Assembly (NCBI GenBank): GCA_030148775.1
Contig: JASBST010000015.1
Location: 1-64,000, forward strand
DNA length: 64,000 bases
From: Thiogranum sp.
GTDB lineage: Bacteria; Pseudomonadota; Gammaproteobacteria; DSM-19610
Direction: 5' to 3'
Part shown: positions 11,083 to 19,015 of the stretch, piece after piece
Position numbering within the stretch: the first letter of the stretch is position 1
Layout of the letters: each line of letters begins with the position of its first letter
The notes under the pieces: model-generated
The model's input: the letters and a program-made list of their open reading frames with translations, nothing else
The model's database searches: none
Told to the model about the DNA's origin: nothing
Translations under genes and position numbers: made by a program

Positions 11083-11889
11083 TCAGGTTTTGTAGACCAG
11101 CGGGACGGCCGCCTCGGGCGCCAGCACACGAAAGCCCATCGACTCCTGCAGATAGAGGCTGACCGTTTCCGGGCTGTGGTGCAGATAGCCGAGCGAGAAA
11201 TCCTGCCCCACCGTGAGCGCGAAGTCACCGCCGCGCAAACTGATGACGACCGCGCCGTCGATGGCCGGCGCCGGCACAATGGGCCCGTCCAGCAGGCGGT
11301 GGATCTGCTCGATGGCCGGATAGCCTCCGATCATGGTCTTGCTCAGACCGGTAAAGCAGCGCGGCCCGAGGGCGATGGCATAGGGGCCGGCCACGCTGTT
11401 ACTACGCAGACGGTGCACCGCTTCGGCCACAACGCCGAGGTAGGCGCTGTAGTCCTCGCTGATAATGCATTCGCTGCCGGCCGACGCGGTCATAATGCCC
11501 CGGATGCCGGCGGCGTCGAAACCGTGAAACACGGCACGGTCTTCGGCGACGCCCAGTGCGCGCGCCGCCGCGCGCACAGGATCCAGATCCGCATCCCGGG
11601 CGCCGCGTCCGATGGCCTCGAGTTCGCGCCGGTCCAGATCGAACGGAATCCGCAGTTCCATCAGCGGCTGGACCTGGCGCAGGCGCGCCAGCACACCATC
11701 CTGGGGACTGCTGTCCAACGGTTCGCTGCGTCCCAGGTTAAGGGCCGAGCTCTCCCAGCCCAGGGGGCCGTCGAAGTCGACCAACTTGCGCGCCGCCAAT
11801 ACGGCTTTCAAGCTGCGTTTCGCTTCCTGTTCAATCTCGGCCCAGGCGGCGGTCGTTATCGGGGCCAATTCGCGCTGCAGATCGTCCAT
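11083..11889 (-). CDS. Encapsulin nanocompartment shell protein
   Basis: 268 residues, the usual size for a family 1 (linocin M18-like, HK97-fold) encapsulin. Family features include WAEIEQEAKRSLKAVLAARK and VDFDGPLGWE near the N-terminus, the E-loop region (LMELRIPFDLDRRELEAI) and the C-terminal GQDFSLGYLHHSPETVSLYL. The shell self-assembles in the cytoplasm and encloses cargo bearing a short C-terminal targeting peptide. The ATG at 11889 is one base after the ferritin stop and has GGGGAG upstream, so the two genes are tightly coupled. Confidence 0.95.
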   Translation of the reverse strand: MDDLQRELAPITTAAWAEIEQEAKRSLKAVLAARKLVDFDGPLGWESSALNLGRSEPLDSSPQDGVLARLRQVQPLMELRIPFDLDRRELEAIGRGARDADLDPVRAAARALGVAEDRAVFHGFDAAGIRGIMTASAGSECIISEDYSAYLGVVAEAVHRLRSNSVAGPYAIALGPRCFTGLSKTMIGGYPAIEQIHRLLDGPIVPAPAIDGAVVISLRGGDFALTVGQDFSLGYLHHSPETVSLYLQESMGFRVLAPEAAVPLVYKT

Positions 11890-11890
11890 C

Positions 11891-12268
11891 TTAACTGTTC
11901 TCCCCACGCAGACTACCGATGCCTAGCGAACCCGCCGGGTATCCGTCCGGCGCGTCGCTGTCGGGATCCGTTTCCTCCAGGTCGATCACCGCTCCGTCAG
12001 CGAAGAGATATTTACGTAAATTCTCGTCCAGTTGCGGATCGCGCCGGCGCAGCCATTCGAGCACCATCGCCGCGTGCTCCTTTTCCTCGTCGCGGTTGTG
12101 CGCCAGAATCGCCGCCAACTCAGGATCACCGGCGGCGTCGACGCGCTGGTCGTACCAATCCACCGCTTCGAGTTCTTCCATGATCGACACAATCGCCCGG
12201 TGCCGATCCAGGGTCTCCGGCTTTAGCGCTTCAAGGCTCTCGTGCACACCGCCACTCTGGTCTGCCAT
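11891..12268 (-). CDS. Encapsulated ferritin (EncFtn) with encapsulin targeting tail
   Basis: 125 residues. EncFtn is a two-helix ferroxidase whose subunits pair to build a ferritin-like site; the encapsulin shell then stores the oxidised iron. Residues at the positions known in the Rhodospirillum rubrum protein are all present: Glu31, Glu32, Glu34, Trp38, Tyr39, Glu62 and His65. The C-terminal SLGIGSLRG is the canonical encapsulin-loading peptide. The ATG at 12268 follows AGGAG. It is the middle gene of a three-gene unit with a DsrC-like protein upstream and the shell downstream. Confidence 0.95.
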   Translation of the reverse strand: MADQSGGVHESLEALKPETLDRHRAIVSIMEELEAVDWYDQRVDAAGDPELAAILAHNRDEEKEHAAMVLEWLRRRDPQLDENLRKYLFADGAVIDLEETDPDSDAPDGYPAGSLGIGSLRGENS

Positions 12269-12320
12269 AGCGTAATCTCCTGCTCTCGTTGACTGAATCG
12301 ATGAATAACCGCCGCGTTGT

Positions 12321-12659
12321 TCAATCGGTCTGCTCCGGTAATTCGGCGCTCTCCAGGTAGGCCTTGGCCTCCTCGCCCGGATTCGGCAAACCGGCGATAC
12401 GCCATGCCCGACGGGGATCGGCCAGCAGATCGCTGACACAGTGCTTTTCCAATCCGGTCTCGGCGCAGATCTGGCGCATCACCGGCAGCGTTCTCTTGGC
12501 CATATAGTGCGCGCGCAACGCTTCGATCACTTGCATATGGTCCGCGCTCAAAGGTCCGATGCCTTCGCGCGCGGCGATCTCCGAGGCCAGGTCCGGACTC
12601 CAGGCGTCTGCCGAGCGCAAAAATCCGTCGGCGTCGAACTCGGCTTCTTCCACCGGCAT
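12321..12659 (-). CDS. DsrC/TusE-family protein lacking the catalytic cysteines
   Basis: 112 residues with the DsrC/TusE fold pattern: DADGFLRSADAWSPDLASEI, ADHMQVIEALRAHY, LPVMRQICAETGL and the C-terminal RAWRIAGLPNP. Classical DsrC has CysB just before RIAGLP and a penultimate CysA; TusE keeps CysA. Here CysB is Trp and the tail (GEEAKAYLE...) has no Cys, so sulfur-trafficking chemistry of that type is unlikely. Cys-less relatives have been proposed to be regulatory. It is first in the unit with EncFtn and encapsulin, behind a conserved ATCAAATGT box. GGGAGAG precedes the ATG. Confidence 0.85.
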   Translation of the reverse strand: MPVEEAEFDADGFLRSADAWSPDLASEIAAREGIGPLSADHMQVIEALRAHYMAKRTLPVMRQICAETGLEKHCVSDLLADPRRAWRIAGLPNPGEEAKAYLESAELPEQTD

Positions 12660-12725
12660 CGTGTCTCTCCCGATCAATGCATTTCCTACGATACAGTCTT
12701 GGCCAAGGCGACAGCACGCTCATTC

Positions 12726-12734
12726 ACATTTGAT
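12726..12734 (-). promoter_or_regulatory. Conserved ATCAAATGT box A (DsrC-like/encapsulin operon)
   Basis: Minus-strand TTATCAAATGTGAATG, ending 66 bases before the DsrC-like start. The 14 bases from ATCAAA are identical to those before hsp20, and three more units share the nine-base core. The binding factor is unknown. Confidence 0.55.
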
Positions 12735-12824
12735 AACGGCCGACGCCCCGCTGCGAGCCGGCATCGCGCCGACGGCCGGAGCGTGGGCTCCGCAGTGCGA
12801 CGATCCCGGACCGAACACAAATGG

Positions 12825-13247
12825 TCAGCGCAACAGTTTATTTTTCAGGGGTGGGAAGAATCTCAAGATAACGAAATTGACCCCCGCCAGCGCCACCGCC
12901 ACCTCATAACGCTGGAAGGCCACGGCCGCGCCGACAGCGCCAGTGTTCCAGATACTCGCCGCGGTCGCCGTGCCATGCACATTACCGCCATCCTTGAGGA
13001 TAGCGCCGCCGCCGATGAACCCGATCCCGGTCATGAGCCCGTAGAGCACCCGCGAGAGCGCCTCAGGACTGTCCTGCATCAGCGACTGCCCGAGCAGGAT
13101 GTAACCGCACGACGCGACCGACACCATCGGGAACGTCCGCAACCCGATACCGCGCGTTTCGCGTTCCCGGTCCCATCCGATAGGCAGCGCCAGCAAAAAC
13201 GCCAGCGCCAGCTCAGTGAGATTGGCCACGTCAACCAGGCCTTGCAA
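12825..13247 (-). CDS. MgtC/SapB-family membrane protein
   Basis: About 140 residues with several transmembrane segments and the family motifs GWDRERETRGIGLRTF and GIGFIGGGAILKDGGNVHGT. MgtC-type proteins aid survival at low magnesium or in acid and interact with membrane ATPases or transporters; the substrate here is unknown. It is the short form without the C-terminal cytoplasmic domain. The start is uncertain. A TTG at 13247 works, but AGGAGG lies five bases from an in-frame ATC at 13256, which would add three residues. Confidence 0.85.
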   Translation of the reverse strand: MQGLVDVANLTELALAFLLALPIGWDRERETRGIGLRTFPMVSVASCGYILLGQSLMQDSPEALSRVLYGLMTGIGFIGGGAILKDGGNVHGTATAASIWNTGAVGAAVAFQRYEVAVALAGVNFVILRFFPPLKNKLLR

Positions 13248-13340
13248 AGTCTCGATAAGCGCCTCCTGGATCAGGGTCAGGGAAACGACTTTTGTTCCCT
13301 GGCAACGGGCAAGGTTTGAAAATCCTTTCAGGCGGACAGC

Positions 13341-13481
13341 TTACATTTTGTCCTTGACGTGCTCCGAGGCGTCCTGGATTTCTTCGCCACCGCTTTCCAC
13401 GTCCTTGCCCAAGCCTTCCACGGTGTTACAACCCGCCAACAGCAGCGGAATCAGTAGTGTTGCCAATACATATGTCTTCAT
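13341..13481 (-). CDS. Entericidin-like small lipoprotein
   Basis: 46 residues. A short signal sequence ends in the lipobox LLLAGC, and the mature part NTVEGLGKDVESGGEEIQ is typical of entericidin A/B-type lipoproteins, which are often under stress or stationary-phase control. A second, longer relative lies at 21472-21651. Confidence 0.85.
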   Translation of the reverse strand: MKTYVLATLLIPLLLAGCNTVEGLGKDVESGGEEIQDASEHVKDKM

Positions 13482-14105
13482 GGAGTTTCACCCTCGATAG
13501 CGGGAATCGGCTCAGGCCGTGCGGAGCGCTTTCCCGGAAAGCCGTGTCGTAAGTTACCGGACCGACATTAAGGGTCCGACCGGGGCATGACTGTCAGCCG
13601 ATCCGGAACAGATTGTAGGGCATCGCCTTCATGCCGGTTTTCATCGCCACCTCCCGATATCGAGGCATCGCTGTTGTAACCCGCTCAACGAAAAAGCATT
13701 CTTTCCAGGTACCGGTATGCGATCAGAACCCGGCCGGCGATTGCAGAGGAATTGCGGGGAATTCAGGCACTTCCCATTTCCCTACAGCAGCAATGTCAGT
13801 TATCCGACAGAAGCGGATTTCGCGATACGGTTTACTACGCTCAACCGCAGAGGCGATACATCCGGTGGAACTTTGGAGGTTGGGTCTATATCACAGGAAT
13901 CTGCTCTCAAAAATTCAAGCGTTGTGATCTTGGTGCCTGCAGCACTGGAAATGTCCGCACGATGATTGCCGCTCCCTTAGGCCACTATATTTGGCCACAT
14001 AGCCAGCCTGGAATCTCCAAACCTCCCTCCTTCTCAGCTGGCTTTTTTATTTTCCGTTTGCTTGATAGGCTGTCGGTTTAACATAGGCAATCGCAGGAGA
14101 CTCTG
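13482..14105. other. 624-base region without a recognisable gene
   Basis: Overlapping short frames (for example 13752-14081) have no family resemblance and no good ribosome binding site. The region is more AT-rich than its neighbours and ends in a terminator-like hairpin. An untranslated RNA or a leader for the kinase gene are possibilities I cannot distinguish. Confidence 0.35.
14001..14048 (+). terminator. Terminator-like hairpin upstream of the first histidine kinase
   Basis: AGCCAGC at 14001-14007 pairs with GCTGGCT at 14037-14043, followed by a T-run and TATTTT. The loop is long (29 bases). It ends about 55 bases before the kinase ATG, so it would terminate a transcript arising in the gene-free region to its left. 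Confidence 0.45.
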
Positions 14106-15506
14106 ATGGAGCAAGTTGTTCCTACCCGGGACATCGCTGCGGCACCTGCGGTCCCGGAGTGGTGGCCACACGTAATACTGGGCGTCGCCAGCGCACTGTT
14201 GCTGACTTTGCTGGTAGTCACTTTGTATTACGCCACCACGGCCCGCCGATTGCTGACCGACCTGCAGCAGTACGCCTGGCAGGTGGACAAGGTCGACGCA
14301 CTTCTGATCCAGCTGTTGAACGCGGAAACCGGCGCCAGGGGCTTTCTGGTCACCGCCGACAATGTCTACCTGGATCGTTACCGGGAGGGGATTTCCAGAC
14401 TGGGTGCGCTGCTGAGCGATATCGACAGCCATCCGGAAAAACCACCGCTGAACGTCGACGAGTACGGCAAACTGAAACGATTGATCGACGCCGAAATCAA
14501 GGCGCTGTCCTCGGCGATCGACGCCAGACAGGCCGGAGCCCGTCTGCCCGACAAGCTGATCGAGCACGGCAACCGGATGATGGACGCGATACGCGACAGT
14601 CTCAATCGCATCCGCTCGCAGCTTTCCCAGGACAATGCCACCTACTATGTGACTTCGCTGGGTTTTCTCGGCAAGTCGCGCTGGGTAGTGGTGTCGCTCT
14701 TCACTGCAGCCTTTCTGCTCCTGTTGAGCCTGTTTCTCCTGCTGCAAAAACAGATCGGCCTGCGTCATCGCATCGCCTCGATGATGAGCGATGAGAATGA
14801 GCGGCTGGAAAAACTGGTCAAACAGCGGACCACCGAACTCAACGATCTGGCCAGCTATCTCACCCGCCTGAGCGAAACGGAGAAACGCCGTATCGCCCAG
14901 GAGTTACACGACGAGATGGGGGCGCTGCTGACCGCCGCCCGAATGGACACGACCTGGATTATGCGGGACCTCGACCCCCGGCTGAGCGAGAAATACGCCC
15001 GCCGCCTGAGCCGGCTGTCCGAATCGCTGGACGCCGCCATCAGCCTGAAGCGCAAAATCACTTCCGACCTCAAACCGCCTTTGTTGCAGGAATTGGGCTT
15101 GATCGAATCGGTCAGTGTCATGGTGCAGGACCTCGCCAACGACGGCTCCCATCAGGTTCGAATGGAGCTGCCGAAGAGTCTTCCGCCGATAGACAGTGAA
15201 CGTACGCTCGCCGTCTTCCGGATCATCCAGGAATCCCTGACCAACATCCGCAAATATGCACAGGCACGACATATTGAGGTAGGCGTCAGCCTCGAGGACC
15301 AGGACATCCATATCCGTATCGCCGACGACGGCCAAGGCTTCGACAGCGACAGGCAGCGCAGCGCCGGCAACGGGATACCGGGCATGCGCCACCGCGCCCA
15401 GATGTTCGGCGGCGGTCTGACGGTCACTTCCTCGCCCGGCCAGGGGACCTTGATAGAAGCCTATATTCCGATCCAGGGACGGGCGGAGCGTCGGCAGGCT
15501 CAGTGA
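14106..15506 (+). CDS. CHASE3-type NarL-family sensor histidine kinase (first copy)
   Basis: 466 residues. A transmembrane segment at about 22-43 is followed by a periplasmic CHASE3-like domain with NAETGARGFLVT, a second segment at about 190-212, and a coiled coil. The HisKA_3 dimerisation domain has phosphoacceptor His268 in RRIAQELHDEMGALL, and the HATPase domain has NIRKYAQA and DDGQGFD. It should autophosphorylate and pass phosphate to a NarL/FixJ-type regulator. Its 3' end overlaps by seven bases the convergent receiver gene, beyond which lies a LuxR-type regulator. The 19016-20431 kinase is a paralogue with the same order of domains. Ligand unknown. Confidence 0.92.
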   Translation: MEQVVPTRDIAAAPAVPEWWPHVILGVASALLLTLLVVTLYYATTARRLLTDLQQYAWQVDKVDALLIQLLNAETGARGFLVTADNVYLDRYREGISRLGALLSDIDSHPEKPPLNVDEYGKLKRLIDAEIKALSSAIDARQAGARLPDKLIEHGNRMMDAIRDSLNRIRSQLSQDNATYYVTSLGFLGKSRWVVVSLFTAAFLLLLSLFLLLQKQIGLRHRIASMMSDENERLEKLVKQRTTELNDLASYLTRLSETEKRRIAQELHDEMGALLTAARMDTTWIMRDLDPRLSEKYARRLSRLSESLDAAISLKRKITSDLKPPLLQELGLIESVSVMVQDLANDGSHQVRMELPKSLPPIDSERTLAVFRIIQESLTNIRKYAQARHIEVGVSLEDQDIHIRIADDGQGFDSDRQRSAGNGIPGMRHRAQMFGGGLTVTSSPGQGTLIEAYIPIQGRAERRQAQ

Positions 15507-15928
15507 TTGATGATGTCGCGCTCGTTCTGGATAAAGTCAATCAAGTCGTCGAGCTGGTAGGATTTGTCGAAAAATCCGTCGACACCCAGATCCTCGCATC
15601 GCCGACGCAATACGCTGGAACCATGGTTGGTAAAAATTACGGTTTTGGGATTGCCATAACGCTCGCGATCATTGCTCAGCGCGGTCAATACTCCGATCCC
15701 ACTGCCGGCCTTCAGTTCGAGATCGATAATAACCAGATGAGGTTGCTTCGTCTCCATGCTGTGCAGGCCGCCCGACTGGTCTTCCGCTTCACCAACCACG
15801 GAAACATCGTCCACGCTCGACAGGACATCCACCAGCATTTCTCTCAACAGCATGGAATCTTCGATAATGACGACGTCGAACACAGGCATCGTTCGGCTGA
15901 TCTCGGCGTTGCTATACCCGCTTTGCAT
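15500..15928 (-). CDS. Stand-alone response-regulator receiver domain
   Basis: 142 residues containing only a receiver domain: acidic pair in VVIIEDSMLL, phosphoacceptor Asp in HLVIIDLELKAG and the conserved Lys in GFFDKSY. There is no output domain, so it probably works by protein contact or as a phosphate sink, as CheY or Spo0F do. It lies 17 bases behind the LuxR-type regulator gene and converges on the kinase gene. The ATG at 15928 is preferred; a GTG two codons upstream is possible. Confidence 0.85.
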   Translation of the reverse strand: MQSGYSNAEISRTMPVFDVVIIEDSMLLREMLVDVLSSVDDVSVVGEAEDQSGGLHSMETKQPHLVIIDLELKAGSGIGVLTALSNDRERYGNPKTVIFTNHGSSVLRRRCEDLGVDGFFDKSYQLDDLIDFIQNERDIINH

Positions 15929-15945
15929 GATCACCCACCACGCGT

Positions 15946-16599
15946 CTACGCCAAACCGTGGCGGACGGCATAAGCCGCCAATTCAGCGTTACTATTCAAC
16001 CCCATTTTCTCCATGAGGCGAGAGCGGTAGGTGCTTATGGTTTTGGTACTCAGGTGCAGCGTATCGGCGATGGTCGAAACGTTCGCACCTTGCGCCAGAC
16101 GCAGAAACACCTGAAGCTCACGTTCGGACAACTGCTGATGGGGTTGGGCATCCTGTTCGCCCGCAACCTCCCTGGCCAGCAGCTCCGCGGTCTTGGGGGA
16201 AATATAGCGCTGACCGCGCGCCACACTGCGAATGGCCGAAATCAAGTCCTCTTTTTCACAGTCCTTGCACAGGTAGCCGTCGGCGCCGTTTCGAATCATC
16301 GGCAGGGCATAACGATCTTCGGGATAACCACTGAGTATCAAAACCCCGATATTGTCGTAGCGCTGGCGTATGGCACGCAGGATATCGACACCGCTCTCTT
16401 CCGGCAGTGAAATATCCAGCAGCACCAGATCGCACTGATCGTTCCGCAACGCTTCCATCAACGCGGTACCCGAGGACGTATCGAGGGTCACCTCGAATCC
16501 GGGTTCATCCGCCAACAACTCGCGGAAACCGCGACGAACAATTTCGTGATCGTCGACGATGGCGATTCGTACCGGGCTGTAAATACTAGATGGTTTCAT
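15946..16599 (-). CDS. NarL/FixJ-family response regulator (first copy)
   Basis: 217 residues: receiver domain with phosphoacceptor Asp62 (LVLLDISLPE) and C-terminal LuxR-type HTH (LSERELQVFLRLAQGANVST ... STKTISTYRSRL). The switch lysine sits in C111-K-D-C114, a CxxC around a conserved functional residue. The same motif occurs in the paralogue at 20438-21079. It presumably pairs with the kinase at 14106. Targets unknown. Confidence 0.93.
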   Translation of the reverse strand: MKPSSIYSPVRIAIVDDHEIVRRGFRELLADEPGFEVTLDTSSGTALMEALRNDQCDLVLLDISLPEESGVDILRAIRQRYDNIGVLILSGYPEDRYALPMIRNGADGYLCKDCEKEDLISAIRSVARGQRYISPKTAELLAREVAGEQDAQPHQQLSERELQVFLRLAQGANVSTIADTLHLSTKTISTYRSRLMEKMGLNSNAELAAYAVRHGLA

Positions 16600-16955
16600 G
16601 GACGAGAATTTTCGCAGTTATAGTCAGCGGTGACGGCCGGGCGCAACGCTTTCGCGCTTGCCTGTACCCCCCCAATCCCAAAGACGGATCCGGTCGCAAT
16701 CCGTCTCTGACGCTAGCTATTCTAGATCTGTTTACCTCGCTTACGCCAGTCTTCCCGGTAGGATGTCTCTTATTTAGATGTCGTCTCTGTCCTACATTCC
16801 CGTGCGCCGCGGAGATTCATGCCCAATCCGTCGCGTCGAAAACTAACTGCTTGTTTCTCATGGCTGAACGAGCAACAGACTCGGGCCCTATGTGGCACGG
16901 GAATGCCCGGCCAGGCGCCGACCGCCCGGCCTGACTGCTCCCGTGCCCCGGGCGG
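16600..16955. other. Intergenic region upstream of the response regulator
   Basis: About 355 bases between two minus-strand genes. It should hold the promoter of the response regulator. I see no gene, clear terminator or repeat. Confidence 0.35.
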
Positions 16956-17480
16956 TCAAAAATTGAAGCCCACCCCGAGGCCATAAAAGATCGCACCATC
17001 GTCGTAGCTGTCATCGATGTCATTGGATTCGTCGAACAGGAACTGGTACTCCATGGCGACGTTGATGAAGGTCTTGTCCTTGACATAGTACTTGAGTCCC
17101 ACCTCCGGGCCGGCGCTGAAGCTTTCGTTGGTGTCTTCGCCATAAAGATAACCGAGGCTCGCGCCCACGTAGGGCCGCCAGGCGCCGCCGTCGAAGTGCC
17201 AGTCGTAGAACAGGCGTGTGGCGCCATTCCAGCGGGAGCTGGAATTGTTCGTGTCCGAGACACTCACGGACTGCCGGATTCCCCACTCCGACTGATCCGT
17301 GGTAAACCAGCCATAGCTGCCGGAGGCGGAAAAAATATTGGCATCGAAATCCTTGTCGCTGGAGCCCGTGCCCTGGATGGTGATCTCGCGGTCGCCGGCC
17401 GCCGGTGCGGCCTGCGCCAGATTCGCCGCGCCCATACAGGCCAGCAACCCACAGGCAAGATAAGTGCGTTTACGCATCAT
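16956..17480 (-). CDS. Predicted outer-membrane beta-barrel protein
   Basis: 174 residues. A signal peptide ends ANLAQA-AP, then come alternating amphipathic strands rich in aromatic residues and Gly (ASGSYGWFTTD, RLFYDWHF, WRPYVGASLGYLYGE, GPEVGLKYYV). The C-terminus GLGVGFNF ends in Phe, as is usual for BAM-assembled barrels. It resembles small OmpA/OmpW-like eight-stranded barrels of unknown function and stands among stress-related small genes. Confidence 0.8.
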   Translation of the reverse strand: MMRKRTYLACGLLACMGAANLAQAAPAAGDREITIQGTGSSDKDFDANIFSASGSYGWFTTDQSEWGIRQSVSVSDTNNSSSRWNGATRLFYDWHFDGGAWRPYVGASLGYLYGEDTNESFSAGPEVGLKYYVKDKTFINVAMEYQFLFDESNDIDDSYDDGAIFYGLGVGFNF

Positions 17481-17538
17481 AGTCGATTCCTCTAGTCGTC
17501 ATTATTCAGTTTGTGTCCGGCGAAACGTCGGTTGCAAT

Positions 17539-17703
17539 TCAACGTCGTCCCACCAGGTGCAGAAAAAAACTCGCAATGGCCATCACCATGAACAACACGA
17601 ACAATATCCTGGCTATTTCTTCCGCACCGGCCGCCAGGCTTCCGAAGCCCGCGATGGCGGCGATCAACGCCTCCATGAGGTAAACCAGTGAATAGGACAA
17701 CAT
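17539..17703 (-). CDS. DUF1328 (UPF0391)-like small membrane protein
   Basis: 54 residues with two hydrophobic segments (YLMEALIAAIAGFGSLA and ILFVLFMVMAIASFFLHLVG), the DUF1328 layout. Function unknown; such proteins are frequent in stress and stationary-phase gene groups. A closer match to the family consensus lies at 34109-34273. Confidence 0.75.
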   Translation of the reverse strand: MLSYSLVYLMEALIAAIAGFGSLAAGAEEIARILFVLFMVMAIASFFLHLVGRR

Positions 17704-17770
17704 CCGCGTCTTCGTTCCTGGGTAGAGCGCCAGAAGCGCGGCCGTCTATCCGGCCGCGCGAGCGGTCACG

Positions 17771-17974
17771 TCACGAGTTCAGGTTACGCTGCCATTCGTC
17801 CACCTGACGTTCGGCTTCATCGCGCTCCACGCCATAACGCTCCTGGATTTTCCCGGCCAGCTCTGTCGTCCGGCCGTCGATGACATCGAGATCGTCATCG
17901 GTGAGTTTCCCCCACTGTGCCTTGACCTTGCCGGACATCTGCTTCCAGTTTCCTTCGATAATGTCTTTATTCAT
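17771..17974 (-). CDS. CsbD-family stress protein
   Basis: 67 residues, hydrophilic, with the CsbD signature MNKDIIEGNWKQMSGKVKAQ, WGKLTDDDLDVIDG and a C-terminal YGVERDEAERQVDEW. CsbD proteins are induced by general stress; their biochemical role is unknown. Confidence 0.93.
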   Translation of the reverse strand: MNKDIIEGNWKQMSGKVKAQWGKLTDDDLDVIDGRTTELAGKIQERYGVERDEAERQVDEWQRNLNS

Positions 17975-18018
17975 GATGTTCTCCGTGTATAAACCTGACA
18001 GGCATTTAAATCGGTTGA

Positions 18019-18237
18019 TCAGGCGTTGCCGCCTGATGAACGGGCGTGGGAAAGACCTTCTTTTTCGGCCTCTGACAGCTCGCGCTCCTCGTCGGCGTCT
18101 CGCGGCGCCGCTTTCTCCGCGGCGGACTTCACCTTTCCGCGCTTGACGAACTCGCGTACACCCTCGTCATAATCTTCCGCGGCGGTGTAGTTGCCTTCGC
18201 CCTGTATCTCGTCGTTGGATTTGGCGCTGTCTGACAT
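18019..18237 (-). CDS. Small acidic conserved hypothetical protein
   Basis: 72 residues from the ATG at 18237, which follows AGGAGAT. Highly charged (NYTAAEDYDEGVREFVKRGK ... EERELSEAEKEG), without membrane segments and probably disordered. Its place beside the CsbD gene suggests a stress role, but that is inference. Confidence 0.7.
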   Translation of the reverse strand: MSDSAKSNDEIQGEGNYTAAEDYDEGVREFVKRGKVKSAAEKAAPRDADEERELSEAEKEGLSHARSSGGNA

Positions 18238-18515
18238 GATTTCATCTCCTGATAACTGCATCGGTCCCTGTGCCGATGTTGGGGATGAAGCCTATCCAGC
18301 CGCCGGGTTGGCCACAGTCGGTGCAGCCCCCGGAAAGAAGTAGGTTGTGACCTAAGTCTGGTCGGCCCCATCCTACGGTTGCACAGATTTACTCTTTGAA
18401 ATTCCTTGTAATATTTAGATTCACGCCGGGTGGCGCAACCGCGCTGCTGTGGGCCCGGGCCGGTGTTCCGGGGCCCGGTAGGGCGCAAACCGCTGCTCGC
18501 CCCGAAGGGGGTTTG
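18238..18515. other. GC-rich intergenic stretch with an internal near-repeat
   Basis: Contains GGCGCAACCGCGCTGCT (about 18433) and GGCGCAAACCGCTGCT (about 18482) some 50 bases apart, plus long runs of G and C that should fold stably. No riboswitch family matched by eye. Confidence 0.3.
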
Positions 18516-18854
18516 TCAATGCGAACGCGGCCGGGGGAAAGACTCGGGATTCACGCCGGAACGGCCGCAACCAGTCCCGTCGCCGCGGACCCCGGCCGAC
18601 ATCAGACAAAAGGAAATACATAAACATTCGATGCCCGATTTGCGATCCCGGTGGACCCCGAGAAAACGGTAGCGCTGGCGTCGCGCGGCGGAATTCTGAC
18701 CCGGTTCCAGCAACTCATTCAGCACCGGAATATAGACACTTGGATTTGAAAGGGCTTTGTCCACCCACAAGTGAACGATATCGCCGGGCGCCGTGTGTAA
18801 CTCCAGCACGCCATCCGCGCCGCGGACGTTGGCGGGTCGGCTTGTCCTGTTCAT
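18516..18854 (-). CDS. Hypothetical protein (low support)
   Basis: 112-codon frame whose ATG is preceded by AGGGGG at ideal spacing. The first 75 residues look protein-like (VLELHTAPGDIVHLWVDKAL), while the last 35 are Arg/Gly/Ser-rich and may be untranslated if the true end differs. It is divergent from the second kinase gene. No family recognised. Confidence 0.4.
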   Translation of the reverse strand: MNRTSRPANVRGADGVLELHTAPGDIVHLWVDKALSNPSVYIPVLNELLEPGQNSAARRQRYRFLGVHRDRKSGIECLCISFCLMSAGVRGDGTGCGRSGVNPESFPRPRSH

Positions 18855-19015
18855 AATACCCCCTGTGAAATCGCTGACCCCGGCGCAAGGCGCGAGGACA
18901 TTGAAAAACGCCGAATAATCATTTTACTCGGATGTAACTTATGTCACTGTAAGAATCCTCCGAAGTGCGCGTAGGCACTTCCGGCGGGTTTGTTTTTCGG
19001 CGAGATGATTGACTG

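Noticed and set aside
18420-18520. A cyclic di-GMP or cobalamin riboswitch
   Set aside because: GC-rich and repetitive, but the conserved core sequences of those riboswitches are not present.
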